In this document: piece by piece, positions 43,366-52,708 of the stretch
Layout of the letters: every line of letters begins with the position of its first letter
Position numbering within the stretch: the first letter of the stretch is position 1
Program-made: the position numbers and the translations under genes
NCBI GenBank assembly: GCA_964620425.1
Contig: CAZUGV010000010.1
Coordinates: forward strand, 1 to 64,000
DNA length: 64,000 nt
DNA from: DASXUG01 sp964620425
Lineage (GTDB): Bacteria > Pseudomonadota > Gammaproteobacteria > Burkholderiales > Methylophilaceae
Direction of reading: 5' to 3'
Notes under the pieces: model-generated
The model's input: only the letters and a program-made list of their open reading frames with translations
The model's database searches: none
What the model was told of the DNA's origin: nothing

Positions 43366-44130
43366 CTAGTGAGTAACAGAAGCCATAGCAGGCACAATTA
43401 CTACTTTCGCCGCCCTCCGCTGCTCCAACCAATTCCGCCCCGCTATCAAACTCGCCAACCCAAAGAATGCCCCAGGGGGCAAAGCGGCTAGCAAGAAACC
43501 TTGATAATGTGGAATTACGGTAATAATCCAATCTTTGGTCATGGGGCCTAGAAATGGACCTAAGGCTAAATCGACGCCTGAAAATAGTGTGCCTTTAGCA
43601 ATAATCTCACGGATGCCGCCGAGTAGCGCCAACACCAGCGCCAAGCCAAAGCCCATCATAAACCCATCAAGTGCTGAGGGTGTGGTTGGGTTTTTTGCGG
43701 CAAAGGCTTCTACCCGTGCCAGCACGATACAATTGGTGACGATTAGCGGAATAAAAATGCCCAAAATCGCGTGCAAGGCTTGCAAATAGGCGTGCATGCT
43801 TAAATCAATCAACGTCACCAAGGCCGCGATAATCAAAATAAATACGGGGATGCGGATTTCAGTCGGCACAAAACGGCGCACAGGCGCAACCGCCGCGTTG
43901 CTGGCGGCCATCACCAATGCAGTCATCAAGCCAAGGCTAAAGCCGTTGACCAAGGTGACGGTCATCGCCAAGGTTGGGCAAAGCCCGAGAAACTGCACTA
44001 AACCTGGGTTTTGCTTCCACAAACCGTTTTCTACAATCTCGCCGTAGCGGATTTTTGGCGCGGGTTTGTTGCTAGTTTCGCTTGCTGGTGTTTCGCTGGC
44101 TTCAGTATGTTCTAATTGGGTTTCACTCAT
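43366..44130 (-). CDS. rnfE: Rnf electron transport complex subunit RnfE
   Basis: A 254-residue integral membrane subunit with six helices. It starts with a Ser/Thr/Glu-rich extension before YGEIVENGLWKQNPGLVQFLGLCPTLAMT. Also seen are IRIPVFILIIAALVTLIDL, IPLIVTNCIVLARVEAFAAKN and DGFMMGFGLALVLALLGGIRE. With RnfA it forms the membrane pair carrying an iron-sulfur centre. It is the last gene of rnfABCDGE. Confidence 0.96.
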   Translation of the reverse strand: MSETQLEHTEASETPASETSNKPAPKIRYGEIVENGLWKQNPGLVQFLGLCPTLAMTVTLVNGFSLGLMTALVMAASNAAVAPVRRFVPTEIRIPVFILIIAALVTLIDLSMHAYLQALHAILGIFIPLIVTNCIVLARVEAFAAKNPTTPSALDGFMMGFGLALVLALLGGIREIIAKGTLFSGVDLALGPFLGPMTKDWIITVIPHYQGFLLAALPPGAFFGLASLIAGRNWLEQRRAAKVVIVPAMASVTH

Positions 44131-44142
44131 ATTGGCTTCCTA

Positions 44143-44787
44143 TCAGCTTTTATTCCCTACTGCGTTTGTATTCAATATCTCATTTTGATGCTGTTGGTAA
44201 TACGCTAACACTTTGTGTACGGCCTTAACCACGGCGCGTGGCGTGATGGTGGCGCCTGAGGTGTAATCAAACACACCGCCGTCTTTTTTTACATGCCAGC
44301 CATCATCATTGGTTATGGACAGGGATTGCGCATCAAAGTTTTTAATCCACGGGCTATGTGCAATATCAATATAATCGCCCAAACCTGGGGTTTCTTTGTG
44401 TTCTAACACGCGCACACCTGCAATTTCACCATTGACTTTCAGGGCAATCAGCAAGCGAATATCGCCACTATAGCCATCTGGCGCAGTGGCTTCTAGCACG
44501 ATGGCGGAAGGCTCGCCTTTTAAGCGCGCACGGTAGATTTCTGTTTCCGCGCGGTTGCCCAACTCACCACCCGCGGGCACTTTAATGCTGTCTTTGAGCA
44601 AATCGTTATCGTATAAATATTGTGGCAACACTTGGCTAAATAACGCCATGCGCACTTTGGCTTCAGCATCTTTAATTGGCGCTCTGGTGACTTCATGAAT
44701 CAGCGCCAACAAACCAGTACCCACCACTGCAAACACCACCATAATGGCGGCGGTAGTGAGGGCATGTTTTACGATAGATTCTTTCAT
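44143..44787 (-). CDS. rnfG: Rnf electron transport complex subunit RnfG
   Basis: A 214-residue subunit with one N-terminal membrane helix and a periplasmic FMN domain. The flavinylation motif is SGATIT (in DYTSGATITPRAVV), where FMN is attached to Thr by ApbE. LEHKETPGLGDYID is also a family signature. The start overlaps the rnfD stop by 4 bases. Confidence 0.95.
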   Translation of the reverse strand: MKESIVKHALTTAAIMVVFAVVGTGLLALIHEVTRAPIKDAEAKVRMALFSQVLPQYLYDNDLLKDSIKVPAGGELGNRAETEIYRARLKGEPSAIVLEATAPDGYSGDIRLLIALKVNGEIAGVRVLEHKETPGLGDYIDIAHSPWIKNFDAQSLSITNDDGWHVKKDGGVFDYTSGATITPRAVVKAVHKVLAYYQQHQNEILNTNAVGNKS

Positions 44788-45803
44788 TTTTTGTGACCAA
44801 ATACTCTAGGTTGCGTGTAGGCATCAATCAGCGGCACGCAAATATTCATAAACAATACCGAAAACGCTACGCCATCTGGGTAACCGCCATAGATGCGGAT
44901 TAAATACGTCAACACGCCAATGCCAGCGGCAAAAATCAACTTGCCCTTAGGCGTGGTTGGGCCACTCACTGGGTCGGTAATAATAAAAAACGCGCCCAAC
45001 ATCGATGCACCAGAAAACAAATGAAACAGCGGGTTAGCAAAATGGCTAGGATCCACCAAGAAAAACACGCCCGCCATCAAGCCCAAAGTCGCCAAAAAGG
45101 CGACAGGTAAATGCCAAGTAATAATGCGTTGTTGCCATAAAAACAGGCCACCGAGCAAGTAGGCACTCGTCACCAACTCACCGCCATGCGCACCCACATT
45201 GCCAAAAATGGGCGATTGGGTGATTTCTTGCAAAGGATGATGCAACATCAATTGCGTTTTTAAATAATCCAAAGGCGTTGCCATGGTGATGGCATCTACC
45301 TGCACATTGCTTGGCAATACCGCGCCAAAAATATACTGCATTTGCTCGCCAAAACTGAGCTTGGCTTCTGCCAATTCCAAAGGCGCAGGCCAGTGTGTCA
45401 TGATGACTGGGAATGAAATCAACAACACAGCATAACCCACCATGGCTGGGTTAAACGGGTTGTAGCCCAAACCGCCATATAGTTGTTTTGATACGACGAT
45501 TGCAAACAAGGTACCAACCACCACCAACCACCAAGGCGCTAACGGCGGCAACGATAAAGCCAGCAACCAAGCCGTGACGAGGGCGCTACCATCTAACAAA
45601 AAAGGCAAGATTGGGCGACCACGCAACTTAAGCATGGCTGCTTCAGCGCCTAAAGCGGTAATGGTGGCTAACGTTAATGTCACCAATACGCCGCCGCCAT
45701 ACACCCATACATAAGCGATGATGGCGGGGATAAGCGCCAACACCACTTTGAGCATAATCACGCTCACGCTTGGAGCGCTAGAAATATAGGGGGAACGTGT
45801 CAT
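44784..45803 (-). CDS. rnfD: Rnf electron transport complex subunit RnfD
   Basis: A 339-residue membrane subunit with about nine helices, including RPILPFLLDGSALVTAWLLALSLPP and GGLGYNPFNPAMVGYAVLLISFP. The covalent FMN site is ITMATPLD. The C-terminal region includes GASMLGAFFIITDPVSGPTTPKG. It overlaps rnfG by 4 bases and its start overlaps the rnfC stop base, so the complex subunits are translationally coupled. Confidence 0.96.
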   Translation of the reverse strand: MTRSPYISSAPSVSVIMLKVVLALIPAIIAYVWVYGGGVLVTLTLATITALGAEAAMLKLRGRPILPFLLDGSALVTAWLLALSLPPLAPWWLVVVGTLFAIVVSKQLYGGLGYNPFNPAMVGYAVLLISFPVIMTHWPAPLELAEAKLSFGEQMQYIFGAVLPSNVQVDAITMATPLDYLKTQLMLHHPLQEITQSPIFGNVGAHGGELVTSAYLLGGLFLWQQRIITWHLPVAFLATLGLMAGVFFLVDPSHFANPLFHLFSGASMLGAFFIITDPVSGPTTPKGKLIFAAGIGVLTYLIRIYGGYPDGVAFSVLFMNICVPLIDAYTQPRVFGHKK

Positions 45804-47638
45804 TAAAAATCCAATGTTTTTTGTTTGTTTTCTACTTTAATTTCTTCTACTGCTTTAATCTCAGCGGCTTTATTGCTCGCCGTATTTTCGGCCACTTTTT
45901 CTGCTTTAATCTCAGCTGACGCATCTAATGCCGTATTCAAATTGACTGATGCACGACGCGCATCAATTTCTGCAATTTCAGCTTGCACCGCAGGTTTTGC
46001 ATCTTCTACATTTTTAGGCGCAGCTTGTGCTTTTTGCGCTTTTGCCCGCTCTATCGCAGCAGCAATCGCGGCTTTCTTTGCTTCAGCTGCGGCATCTACG
46101 CTTGCCTCAGCTTTAACTTCACCCGCTTTTGCAGATTCAGCCTTAGCCGCTTCTGTTTTCGCGCCAGCTGCTTTTTGTGCATGTTTTTGCGCGCGCTCTT
46201 GCTTCTCGCGCTCAATACGCATCAATCTAAATTCGTTACGCTCACGCGCCAAATCAGCGGCTTCTTTGGCTTTATCCTGCGCGATAATCTCGCTCTTGGC
46301 GTAGCGATAATATTGCACCAAGGGGATATTGCTTGGACAAACATACGTACAGCAACCACACTCGATACAATCAAACAAATTGTAATCGCGCGCTTTTTCA
46401 AAGTTGTCTGACTTAGAAAACCAATACAACTCTTGCGGCTGTAAATTGACAGGGCAAGCATCTGCACAACGCGCACAACGTATGCATGGCATGGCTGGCG
46501 GTGCGGCAGGGAATAAATCAGGCGCACCTGCAATAATGCAGTTGGCCGCCTTTGCAATTGGCACTTCGCTCGATGGCAGGCTAAAACCCATCATCGGGCC
46601 GCCCATAATATAATCATTGGTACCTGCCAACGCCCCACCCGCTGCCGCGATTAAATCATTCACGGACGTACCAAACGGCACTTCAAAATTAGCAGGCTGC
46701 GCCACATTGCCCGTCATGGTGACGATACGCGATAAGGCTGGCTCACCAAAATCAAAAAAGCGGTGCATTGCCAGCAAGGTGGCTACGTTAAAACATTGCA
46801 CGCCAACATCGGTAGAACGCTTGTCGCTCGGCACTTCCATGCCCGTTAGCAAACGAATTAACTGACGCGCATCACCACTCGGATATAACGTCGGCACGAC
46901 TTTGACGGTAATCGCAAAGCCACTCTCAGCACAGGCTTTACGCATGGCCTCAGCCGCTTCTGGCTTGTTATCTTCAATGCCCACAATACATTGGTTCGCG
47001 CTCAACAAATGCTGCGCAATCTCCGCACCTTTGACAATATCAGCGGCACGTTCACGCATTAACATATCGTCACAAGTGATATACGGCTCGCATTCAGCCG
47101 CATTAATCACCAAGGTGTTAATCTGGGTTTTTGCGTTAGTTTTGAGTTTGATGTGCGTTGGAAAAGCCGCGCCGCCCAAGCCGACAATGCCAGACTCTCG
47201 CAACTTAGCCACCAAGGCGATTTTTTCTTCTAGCGTATTTTGCCCGCGCCATGTAATAGCGGTGCGTTCTGCCCATGAATCGTTGCCATCAGTCTCTAGC
47301 GTGATACATAAATCAGGCAAGCCTGAAGGGTGCGGAATCACAGCATCTTCTATCGCGGCAATCACCCCAGATGTTGGCGCATGAACCGCTGCTGAAATGT
47401 TACCTTCCGCCTCGGCCAACAACTGCCCCTTCAACACATGCTGACCAACCTCAACCAATACCTTAGGCAAGTTGCCAACGTGTTGACGCAACGGCAACAC
47501 CAACCGCTTAGGCATGGCAATCGGCGCTATCGGGCGCTTGGTAGATTCAAGCTTATGCTCGGGCGGATGCACCCCACCATTTGCGCCAGTCCCAGTGTTA
47601 GACTTAAAAAAATTAACTAGATTTAAAATTGCGCTCAT
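45803..47638 (-). CDS. rnfC: Rnf electron transport complex subunit RnfC
   Basis: A 611-residue peripheral subunit that carries the NADH/FMN site and two 4Fe-4S clusters. The N-terminal region is GVHPPEHKLESTKRPI, the Rossmann/FMN part GIVGLGGAAFPTHIKL and NAAECEPYITCDD. Cluster motifs are CIRCARCADACP and CIECGCCTYVCP. From about residue 450 a long Ala/Lys/Glu-rich tail extends (EREKQERAQKHAQKAAGAKT onward), as in many RnfC proteins. Its length and composition vary quickly between species. Confidence 0.96.
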   Translation of the reverse strand: MSAILNLVNFFKSNTGTGANGGVHPPEHKLESTKRPIAPIAMPKRLVLPLRQHVGNLPKVLVEVGQHVLKGQLLAEAEGNISAAVHAPTSGVIAAIEDAVIPHPSGLPDLCITLETDGNDSWAERTAITWRGQNTLEEKIALVAKLRESGIVGLGGAAFPTHIKLKTNAKTQINTLVINAAECEPYITCDDMLMRERAADIVKGAEIAQHLLSANQCIVGIEDNKPEAAEAMRKACAESGFAITVKVVPTLYPSGDARQLIRLLTGMEVPSDKRSTDVGVQCFNVATLLAMHRFFDFGEPALSRIVTMTGNVAQPANFEVPFGTSVNDLIAAAGGALAGTNDYIMGGPMMGFSLPSSEVPIAKAANCIIAGAPDLFPAAPPAMPCIRCARCADACPVNLQPQELYWFSKSDNFEKARDYNLFDCIECGCCTYVCPSNIPLVQYYRYAKSEIIAQDKAKEAADLARERNEFRLMRIEREKQERAQKHAQKAAGAKTEAAKAESAKAGEVKAEASVDAAAEAKKAAIAAAIERAKAQKAQAAPKNVEDAKPAVQAEIAEIDARRASVNLNTALDASAEIKAEKVAENTASNKAAEIKAVEEIKVENKQKTLDF

Positions 47639-47650
47639 AAAGCCTATTGT

Positions 47651-48226
47651 TTAGTGACTAACCGCAGCTGGTTTAATTGCTGCGGGTTTGATTTCAAATA
47701 CGGGGTAACGCCATTTCCAGTTCTCTGGCGACTCGGCAATCGGCTCCATAGTAATGCAATCGACAGGGCAAGGTGCCAAGCACAACTCGCAACCCGTGCA
47801 TTCAGATGCAATGATGGTGTGCATATGTTTGGCCGCGCCTAAAATAGCATCCACAGGGCATGCCTGTATGCACAAAGTGCAACCAATACAAGTGTTTTCA
47901 TCAATAAACGCAACCGATTTTGGCTTAGGTGCGCCATGCTCGGCGTTCAGTGGCTTATATTCCACACCCATTAAGTCTGCCAAAGCATGCACGCCTGCAT
48001 CGCCGCCAGGTGGACATTGGTTAATATCGGCTTCGCCATTAGCAATCGCTGTTGCATAAGGTTTACAGCCTGGGTAGCCACATTGACCGCATTGCGTTTG
48101 CGGTAAAATCGCATCAATACGCGCAATCAGCGGATCCCCCTCCACCTTAAATTTAAGCGCGGAATACCCTAACAAAACACCTAGCGCCAAGGCTAGGCCG
48201 ACCATCACATAAATCGCAGTTATCAT
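47651..48226 (-). CDS. rnfB: Rnf electron transport complex subunit RnfB
   Basis: A 191-residue ferredoxin-like subunit. An N-terminal membrane helix precedes a 4Fe-4S domain (CGQCGYPGCKPYA) and two ferredoxin clusters (CIGCTLCIQACPVDAI, CTGCELCLAPCPVDCI). It is the ferredoxin entry or exit point of the complex. It lies between rnfA and rnfC with short gaps. Confidence 0.96.
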   Translation of the reverse strand: MITAIYVMVGLALALGVLLGYSALKFKVEGDPLIARIDAILPQTQCGQCGYPGCKPYATAIANGEADINQCPPGGDAGVHALADLMGVEYKPLNAEHGAPKPKSVAFIDENTCIGCTLCIQACPVDAILGAAKHMHTIIASECTGCELCLAPCPVDCITMEPIAESPENWKWRYPVFEIKPAAIKPAAVSH

Positions 48227-48251
48227 AAATAAACCTTAGCGGACGGCAGAA

Positions 48252-48830
48252 TTAACGGACTAGGCCAGCAAAGCCCATAAAGGCCAGGCTCATCAACCCC
48301 GCCGTGACAAAGGCTATCGCAGCACCTTGAAAAGGCACAGGCACGTCTGCCGCTTCTAATCTTTCACGCATGGAAGCGAATAAAACCAGCACGAGCGAGA
48401 ACCCCACGGCGCCACCAAACCCAAACACCATAGACTGCATAAAGTCATGGTTTAAATTCACATTCAACAAGGGAATACCCAGCACCGCACAGTTGGTTGT
48501 AATGAGCGGCAAATAAATCCCAAGCACTTGATATAAAAATGGAAAGTGCTTCTCTAACACCATTTCGGTAAATTGCACCACACCCGCTATCACTACGATG
48601 AAGGTCAAGGTACGCAGATAAAATAAATCCGTACCTAATAGATATTTATTGATTAAAAAGCTGGTGCCAGAACCAATCGTCAACACAAACGCAGTAGCAA
48701 GCGCCATGGCGATAGAGGCTTCTAGCTTTTTAGAAACGCCCATAAACGGACACAAGCCAAGTATCTTTACCAATACAATATTGTTGACGATAGCCGCGCC
48801 AATGAATAATAAAATGTAGCTTTGTTCCAT
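48252..48830 (-). CDS. rnfA: Rnf electron transport complex subunit RnfA
   Basis: A 192-residue integral membrane subunit with six helices. Signatures are FIGAAIVNNIVLVKILGLCPFMGVSKK and LPLITTNCAVLGIPLLN. The Cys in GLCP and TNCA ligate the membrane iron-sulfur cluster with RnfE. It is the first gene of rnfABCDGE. In proteobacteria the complex couples NADH and ferredoxin redox exchange to ion flow, or (as Rsx) keeps SoxR reduced. No soxR is in view. Confidence 0.97.
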   Translation of the reverse strand: MEQSYILLFIGAAIVNNIVLVKILGLCPFMGVSKKLEASIAMALATAFVLTIGSGTSFLINKYLLGTDLFYLRTLTFIVVIAGVVQFTEMVLEKHFPFLYQVLGIYLPLITTNCAVLGIPLLNVNLNHDFMQSMVFGFGGAVGFSLVLVLFASMRERLEAADVPVPFQGAAIAFVTAGLMSLAFMGFAGLVR

Positions 48831-49089
48831 TACAAAGTTTCTTTAAGCCTAAAAAGTGAAATTATACAGCGTTTGTGTCACTAAAATAATGGTTTCGTTG
48901 AGTGCATACATTGACAACGATCAAAAAAACCAGCAACTCTATAACGACCGCAATTGATATGCAAAGAATGAATAAGCATACCTATATAGTAATATATTAT
49001 TAACTGGCGGATGATTCACATAAAAACCGTATTCCTATTGGGCCACTTTAAGTTAAAATATAACGCTTTATGACTCATTTAGGTAATCC

Positions 49090-49962
49090 ATGTTGCAAGG
49101 TAGTTTAGTCGCAATCGTGACCCCGATGCATGACAATGGTGCGCTTGACCTGCAAGCGCTAACCAATTTAATTGACTTTCATATCGACCAAGGCACTGAT
49201 GGCATTGTCATTGTAGGCACAACGGGCGAGTCACCGACTGTTGATGTGGATGAACATTGCACGCTCATCAAAACCACGATTGAACATGTTGCTAAACGCG
49301 TGCCCGTAATTGCCGGCACAGGTGCGAACTCGACAAAAGAGGCGATAGAGCTCACCGCAAAAGCTAAAGAGCTCGGCGCTGATGCCTGCCTGCTTGTTGC
49401 ACCTTATTATAACAAGCCGACACAAGAGGGTTTGTATCAACATTACCTCGCCGTGGCAGAAGCCGTGGATATTCCACAAATTTTATACAATGTCCCTGGA
49501 CGTACAGGCTGCGATATTAGCAACGACACCGTATTACGTTTGGCTAGCATCCCCAATATTATTGGTATTAAAGATGCCACAGGCAGCATTGAGCGCGGTA
49601 CAGATTTAATTTTACGCGCCCCAAAAGAATTTGCGATTTATAGTGGTGATGATGCAACTGGCATGGCGTTGATGTTGCTAGGCGCACATGGTGTAATTTC
49701 TGTGACTGCCAATGTCGCCCCAAAATTGATGCATAAAATGTTTGTAGCTGCAACTTCTGGCAACGTAAAAGAAGCGTGTGAACTTAACGGTCAACTATTT
49801 GCCTTGCATCAAAAATTATTTATTGAGGCTAACCCTATTCCCGTGAAATGGGTATTGCATCAAATGGGCAAAATTGGCGCTGGCATACGTTTGCCGCTGG
49901 TGCCGCTTTCCAACCAACACCATGCTGTTTTACGAAGCGCGATGAAACAAGCAGGCATTTAG
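49090..49962 (+). CDS. dapA: 4-hydroxy-tetrahydrodipicolinate synthase
   Basis: A 290-residue aldolase of lysine/diaminopimelate synthesis. The N-terminus is GSLVAIVTPMHDNGALD, then GTTGESPTVD, the catalytic Tyr in LYNVPGRTGCD and the Schiff-base Lys in IIGIKDATGSIERG. The length is normal. It pairs with bamC 66 bases downstream, as in E. coli (dapA-nlpB). Confidence 0.98.
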   Translation: MLQGSLVAIVTPMHDNGALDLQALTNLIDFHIDQGTDGIVIVGTTGESPTVDVDEHCTLIKTTIEHVAKRVPVIAGTGANSTKEAIELTAKAKELGADACLLVAPYYNKPTQEGLYQHYLAVAEAVDIPQILYNVPGRTGCDISNDTVLRLASIPNIIGIKDATGSIERGTDLILRAPKEFAIYSGDDATGMALMLLGAHGVISVTANVAPKLMHKMFVAATSGNVKEACELNGQLFALHQKLFIEANPIPVKWVLHQMGKIGAGIRLPLVPLSNQHHAVLRSAMKQAGI

Positions 49963-50028
49963 ATATTTACACTCAAACTGTTAACATTTGTATTAAAAAT
50001 AGTAAAACTTATTATATAGAGAACACCC

Positions 50029-51339
50029 ATGAAACGAATCAACAAGCCATCACTCGCTTTGTTAACCTTAGCTATGCTTTCTACAGGTGGCTGTAGCTCC
50101 CTTCCTTTTGTAGATAATACGCCAGACTACAAAAGTGCTGGTAGAGCACGTCCGCTGGAAGTGCCTCCCGACTTAACGTCGATTTCAGCCAATGATACCT
50201 ACAGCGTACCAGGGGGATCCACAACCTACTCAACCTATAATCAAGGAAAAGAGGAAAGCCCCTTAGAGCAAGAAAAAATCCTACCCAACGCCAACAATGT
50301 GCGCTTAGAACGTGCAGGTGCTCAACGTTGGCTCGTTGTACAAGCCCCCCCAGAAAAAATCTGGCCAGTGATTCGCGAATTCTGGGCGGAACTTGGCTTT
50401 GCAGTACGTGTAGAAAACCCAGAAACAGGCGTCATGGAAACTGAATGGCTAAATCCAGACAAGTTAACAAAAGATGATAAAGGCGGCTTCCTTGATAAAT
50501 TCCAAGGCTGGCTAGACAGCTTAAATACGATTCAAAATCGCCAAAAATTCCGCACACGTTTAGATCGCGGCGCGACCGAAGGCATTACTGAAATCTACAT
50601 GAGCCACCGCAGTGTTAGTGATTCCCCTCAAGATGACGGCAAGATTAAAGTACGCACACGCCTCGGTGAAGTTGACAATGGCTATGCTCCTAAAAACGTA
50701 CGCACTCAACAAGAAGTTGCAAGAGCTGATGCCGAAGATATTGATGCAGAATTATTACGCCGTCTCATGGTTCGTTTAGGGGTTGAGGAAAAAAAATCTC
50801 ATAGCATTGTGGCTGCTAGCGCTGCCGAAGTACGTGCAAAAATAATACAAGATAAAGAAGGCACAACAAGCTTATCTGTCCTTGATGAGTTTGATCGGGC
50901 TTGGCGCCGTGTTGGCTTGGCGCTTGATCGCGTAGGTTTTGTGGTTGAAGATAAAAACCGCTCACAAGGTCTATACTATGTCCGCTATACTGACCTTGAA
51001 GTCGCAGCTCCACCAGAGAAGAAAAAAGGCCTGCTAGACGCTCTAAAATTCTGGGGTAATGACGAAAAAGACACACCCAAAGATAAGGCAGCTGAAAAAG
51101 CGCCAGTCAAAGAAGAGGTTGCGCCAAGCAAAAAAGAAGACAGTGGCTTAATCGACAAACTAAAATTCTGGCAAGCTCCAGAAAAAGTCGAAAAAGTAGA
51201 TCCAGCTAATCAATACCTCATTAAAGTCGATGCGAGCGATGATGGTTCAATCATCAAAGTGGTCAACAAAGATGGCAGCCAAAATCGCTCTCCAACAGCC
51301 ACTCGCATTACAAAACTACTATTTGACCAACTCAAGTAA
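50029..51339 (+). CDS. bamC: Outer membrane protein assembly factor BamC
   Basis: A 436-residue lipoprotein of the BAM complex. The lipobox LSTGGC has Cys22. An unstructured N-terminal stretch (PDYKSAGRARPLEVPPDLT) that binds BamD follows, then two helix-grip domains (about 100-230 and 250-330 plus C-terminal part). An insertion rich in Lys/Glu/Pro (about 325-395) contains two copies of a LLDALKFW/LIDKLKFW segment, making the protein longer than the E. coli one. It follows dapA. Confidence 0.92.
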   Translation: MKRINKPSLALLTLAMLSTGGCSSLPFVDNTPDYKSAGRARPLEVPPDLTSISANDTYSVPGGSTTYSTYNQGKEESPLEQEKILPNANNVRLERAGAQRWLVVQAPPEKIWPVIREFWAELGFAVRVENPETGVMETEWLNPDKLTKDDKGGFLDKFQGWLDSLNTIQNRQKFRTRLDRGATEGITEIYMSHRSVSDSPQDDGKIKVRTRLGEVDNGYAPKNVRTQQEVARADAEDIDAELLRRLMVRLGVEEKKSHSIVAASAAEVRAKIIQDKEGTTSLSVLDEFDRAWRRVGLALDRVGFVVEDKNRSQGLYYVRYTDLEVAAPPEKKKGLLDALKFWGNDEKDTPKDKAAEKAPVKEEVAPSKKEDSGLIDKLKFWQAPEKVEKVDPANQYLIKVDASDDGSIIKVVNKDGSQNRSPTATRITKLLFDQLK

Positions 51340-51387
51340 ATTGATTGTGATGGGTTATTGTCAGCACTATAAACGCCCAACAACATA

Positions 51388-52161
51388 ATGCGTTTTGCTT
51401 CCATCGGGAGTGGTAGTGCTGGCAATGGTTTAGTCGTTGAAAAAAACAACACTCGACTGTTGCTAGACTGCGGCTTCGGGCTAAAAGATGCTGTTGAGCG
51501 TTTAACGAAATTAGCACTAACGCCAGAACAAATCACAGGCATTTTGGTCACTCACGAACATGAAGACCATGCTGGTGGGGTGTTTAAATTAGCGCGTAAA
51601 TACAACATCCCGATTTGGCTCACGCATGGAACACTCAAAATGCTCGAGCGCTTTCTGCCTGACCAACACAGCATTCAGATCAATGTCATTGATAGCCATC
51701 AAAATTTCAGCATTCAAGATTTATCCATTCACCCATATGCAGTGCCACACGATGCACGTGAGCCCGTACAATTTGTGTTTGAAGATGGTTGCCACAAACT
51801 CGGTGTATTAACCGATACAGGCACAAGCACCCCGCACATTGAGCAGATGCTCAACGCTTGCAACGCCTTGGTCCTAGAATGCAATCATGACTTAGAGATG
51901 CTCATGAAAGGTCCATATACCTGGTCTCTTAAAAACCGCGTCAGTGGCCGACTTGGTCACCTAGACAATAACACATCAGCCGCGTTGCTCTCAAAACTAG
52001 ATAACAGCAAACTTCAACATCTGATTGCAGCTCACCTAAGTGAAAAGAACAACAACCCCAGCATTGTAAAAAAGACCCTAAGCTCAACCCTACACTGCGA
52101 AGAAGAATGGATTACGATTGCCTGCCAAAAAGAAGGAATTAGCTGGCGTGAAATTAAATAA
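51388..52161 (+). CDS. MBL-fold hydrolase, YycJ/WalJ-like
   Basis: A 257-residue metallo-beta-lactamase-fold protein. It starts MRFASIGSGSAGNGLVVE, with zinc motif THEHEDHAGGV and HDAREPVQFVFEDGCHKLGVLTDTG; the closing segment is LIAAHLSEKNNNPS. Members are 5'-3' DNA exonuclease-like or RNase Z-like; the YycJ branch is linked to cell-wall and mismatch-repair coordination in Gram-positives. The role here is unknown. It often follows dapA-bamC in betaproteobacteria. Confidence 0.9.
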   Translation: MRFASIGSGSAGNGLVVEKNNTRLLLDCGFGLKDAVERLTKLALTPEQITGILVTHEHEDHAGGVFKLARKYNIPIWLTHGTLKMLERFLPDQHSIQINVIDSHQNFSIQDLSIHPYAVPHDAREPVQFVFEDGCHKLGVLTDTGTSTPHIEQMLNACNALVLECNHDLEMLMKGPYTWSLKNRVSGRLGHLDNNTSAALLSKLDNSKLQHLIAAHLSEKNNNPSIVKKTLSSTLHCEEEWITIACQKEGISWREIK

Positions 52162-52270
52162 AGTAGCGTGAGTTAAATGAGTTAGAAACCATTACATATA
52201 TACCATTCACTGGCCTATGTAATAGCAAGTGTAGCAAAAAGCATTAAACAACTGAATTGTGGAAATAAAA

Positions 52271-52290
52271 AAGCCAGCATACGCTGGCCT
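52271..52290. terminator. Bidirectional terminator between MBL and Ala-rich lipoprotein genes
   Basis: The hairpin AAGCCAGC-ATAC-GCTGGCCT has an A-run before and a T-run after it, so both strands give a stem plus U-tract. It lies between convergent genes ending at 52161 (+) and 52338 (-). Confidence 0.8.
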
Positions 52291-52337
52291 TTTTATTATA
52301 TCTAACTATATTAACTAAGTTAAATGCAGGTTTAAAC

Positions 52338-52535
52338 TTAGTGAGCAGCTTCAGCAGCAGGTGCAGCTTCAGCAGCAGGAGCGGCTTCAGCAGCAGGTGC
52401 CTCAGCAGCTGGAGCAGCTTCAGCAGCAGGTGCCTCAGCAGCTGGAGCTTCAGCAGCAGGAGCAGCTTCTTCTTTTTGACCACAAGCAGTTAAAGCGATA
52501 GCGAGCAAAGCAGCAAGCAGAGCAGAACGTGTCAT
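52338..52535 (-). CDS. Small Ala/Glu/Pro-repeat lipoprotein
   Basis: A 65-residue putative lipoprotein. The signal ends in lipobox LTAC with Cys18. The mature part is GQKEEAAP followed by about seven units of AAPAAEA/PAAEA type. The repeats are also visible in DNA (GCAGCTTCAGCAGCAGGTGC-like units between about 52340 and 52465). Such repeats vary in number by slippage. There is no family function; it may be an envelope spacer or an Lpp-like filler. Confidence 0.78.
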   Translation of the reverse strand: MTRSALLAALLAIALTACGQKEEAAPAAEAPAAEAPAAEAAPAAEAPAAEAAPAAEAAPAAEAAH

Positions 52536-52708
52536 TTTTTTGTTTCCCTTAACGTTATATAAAATTAAACCATTTACGGTTAACTTTTAACAAGTTAACC
52601 GAGTGACAAAAATTTTACCAGTTTCAAAAAAAAAAACCACCATTTTTATCAATGTTTAACACATTTTGTTAACAAATTACATTATTGCCACATTTTTGGT
52701 CAAATTAT

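Noticed and set aside
52340..52470. CRISPR or satellite repeat
   Set aside because: These are in-frame Ala/Glu/Pro codon repeats of a small lipoprotein.
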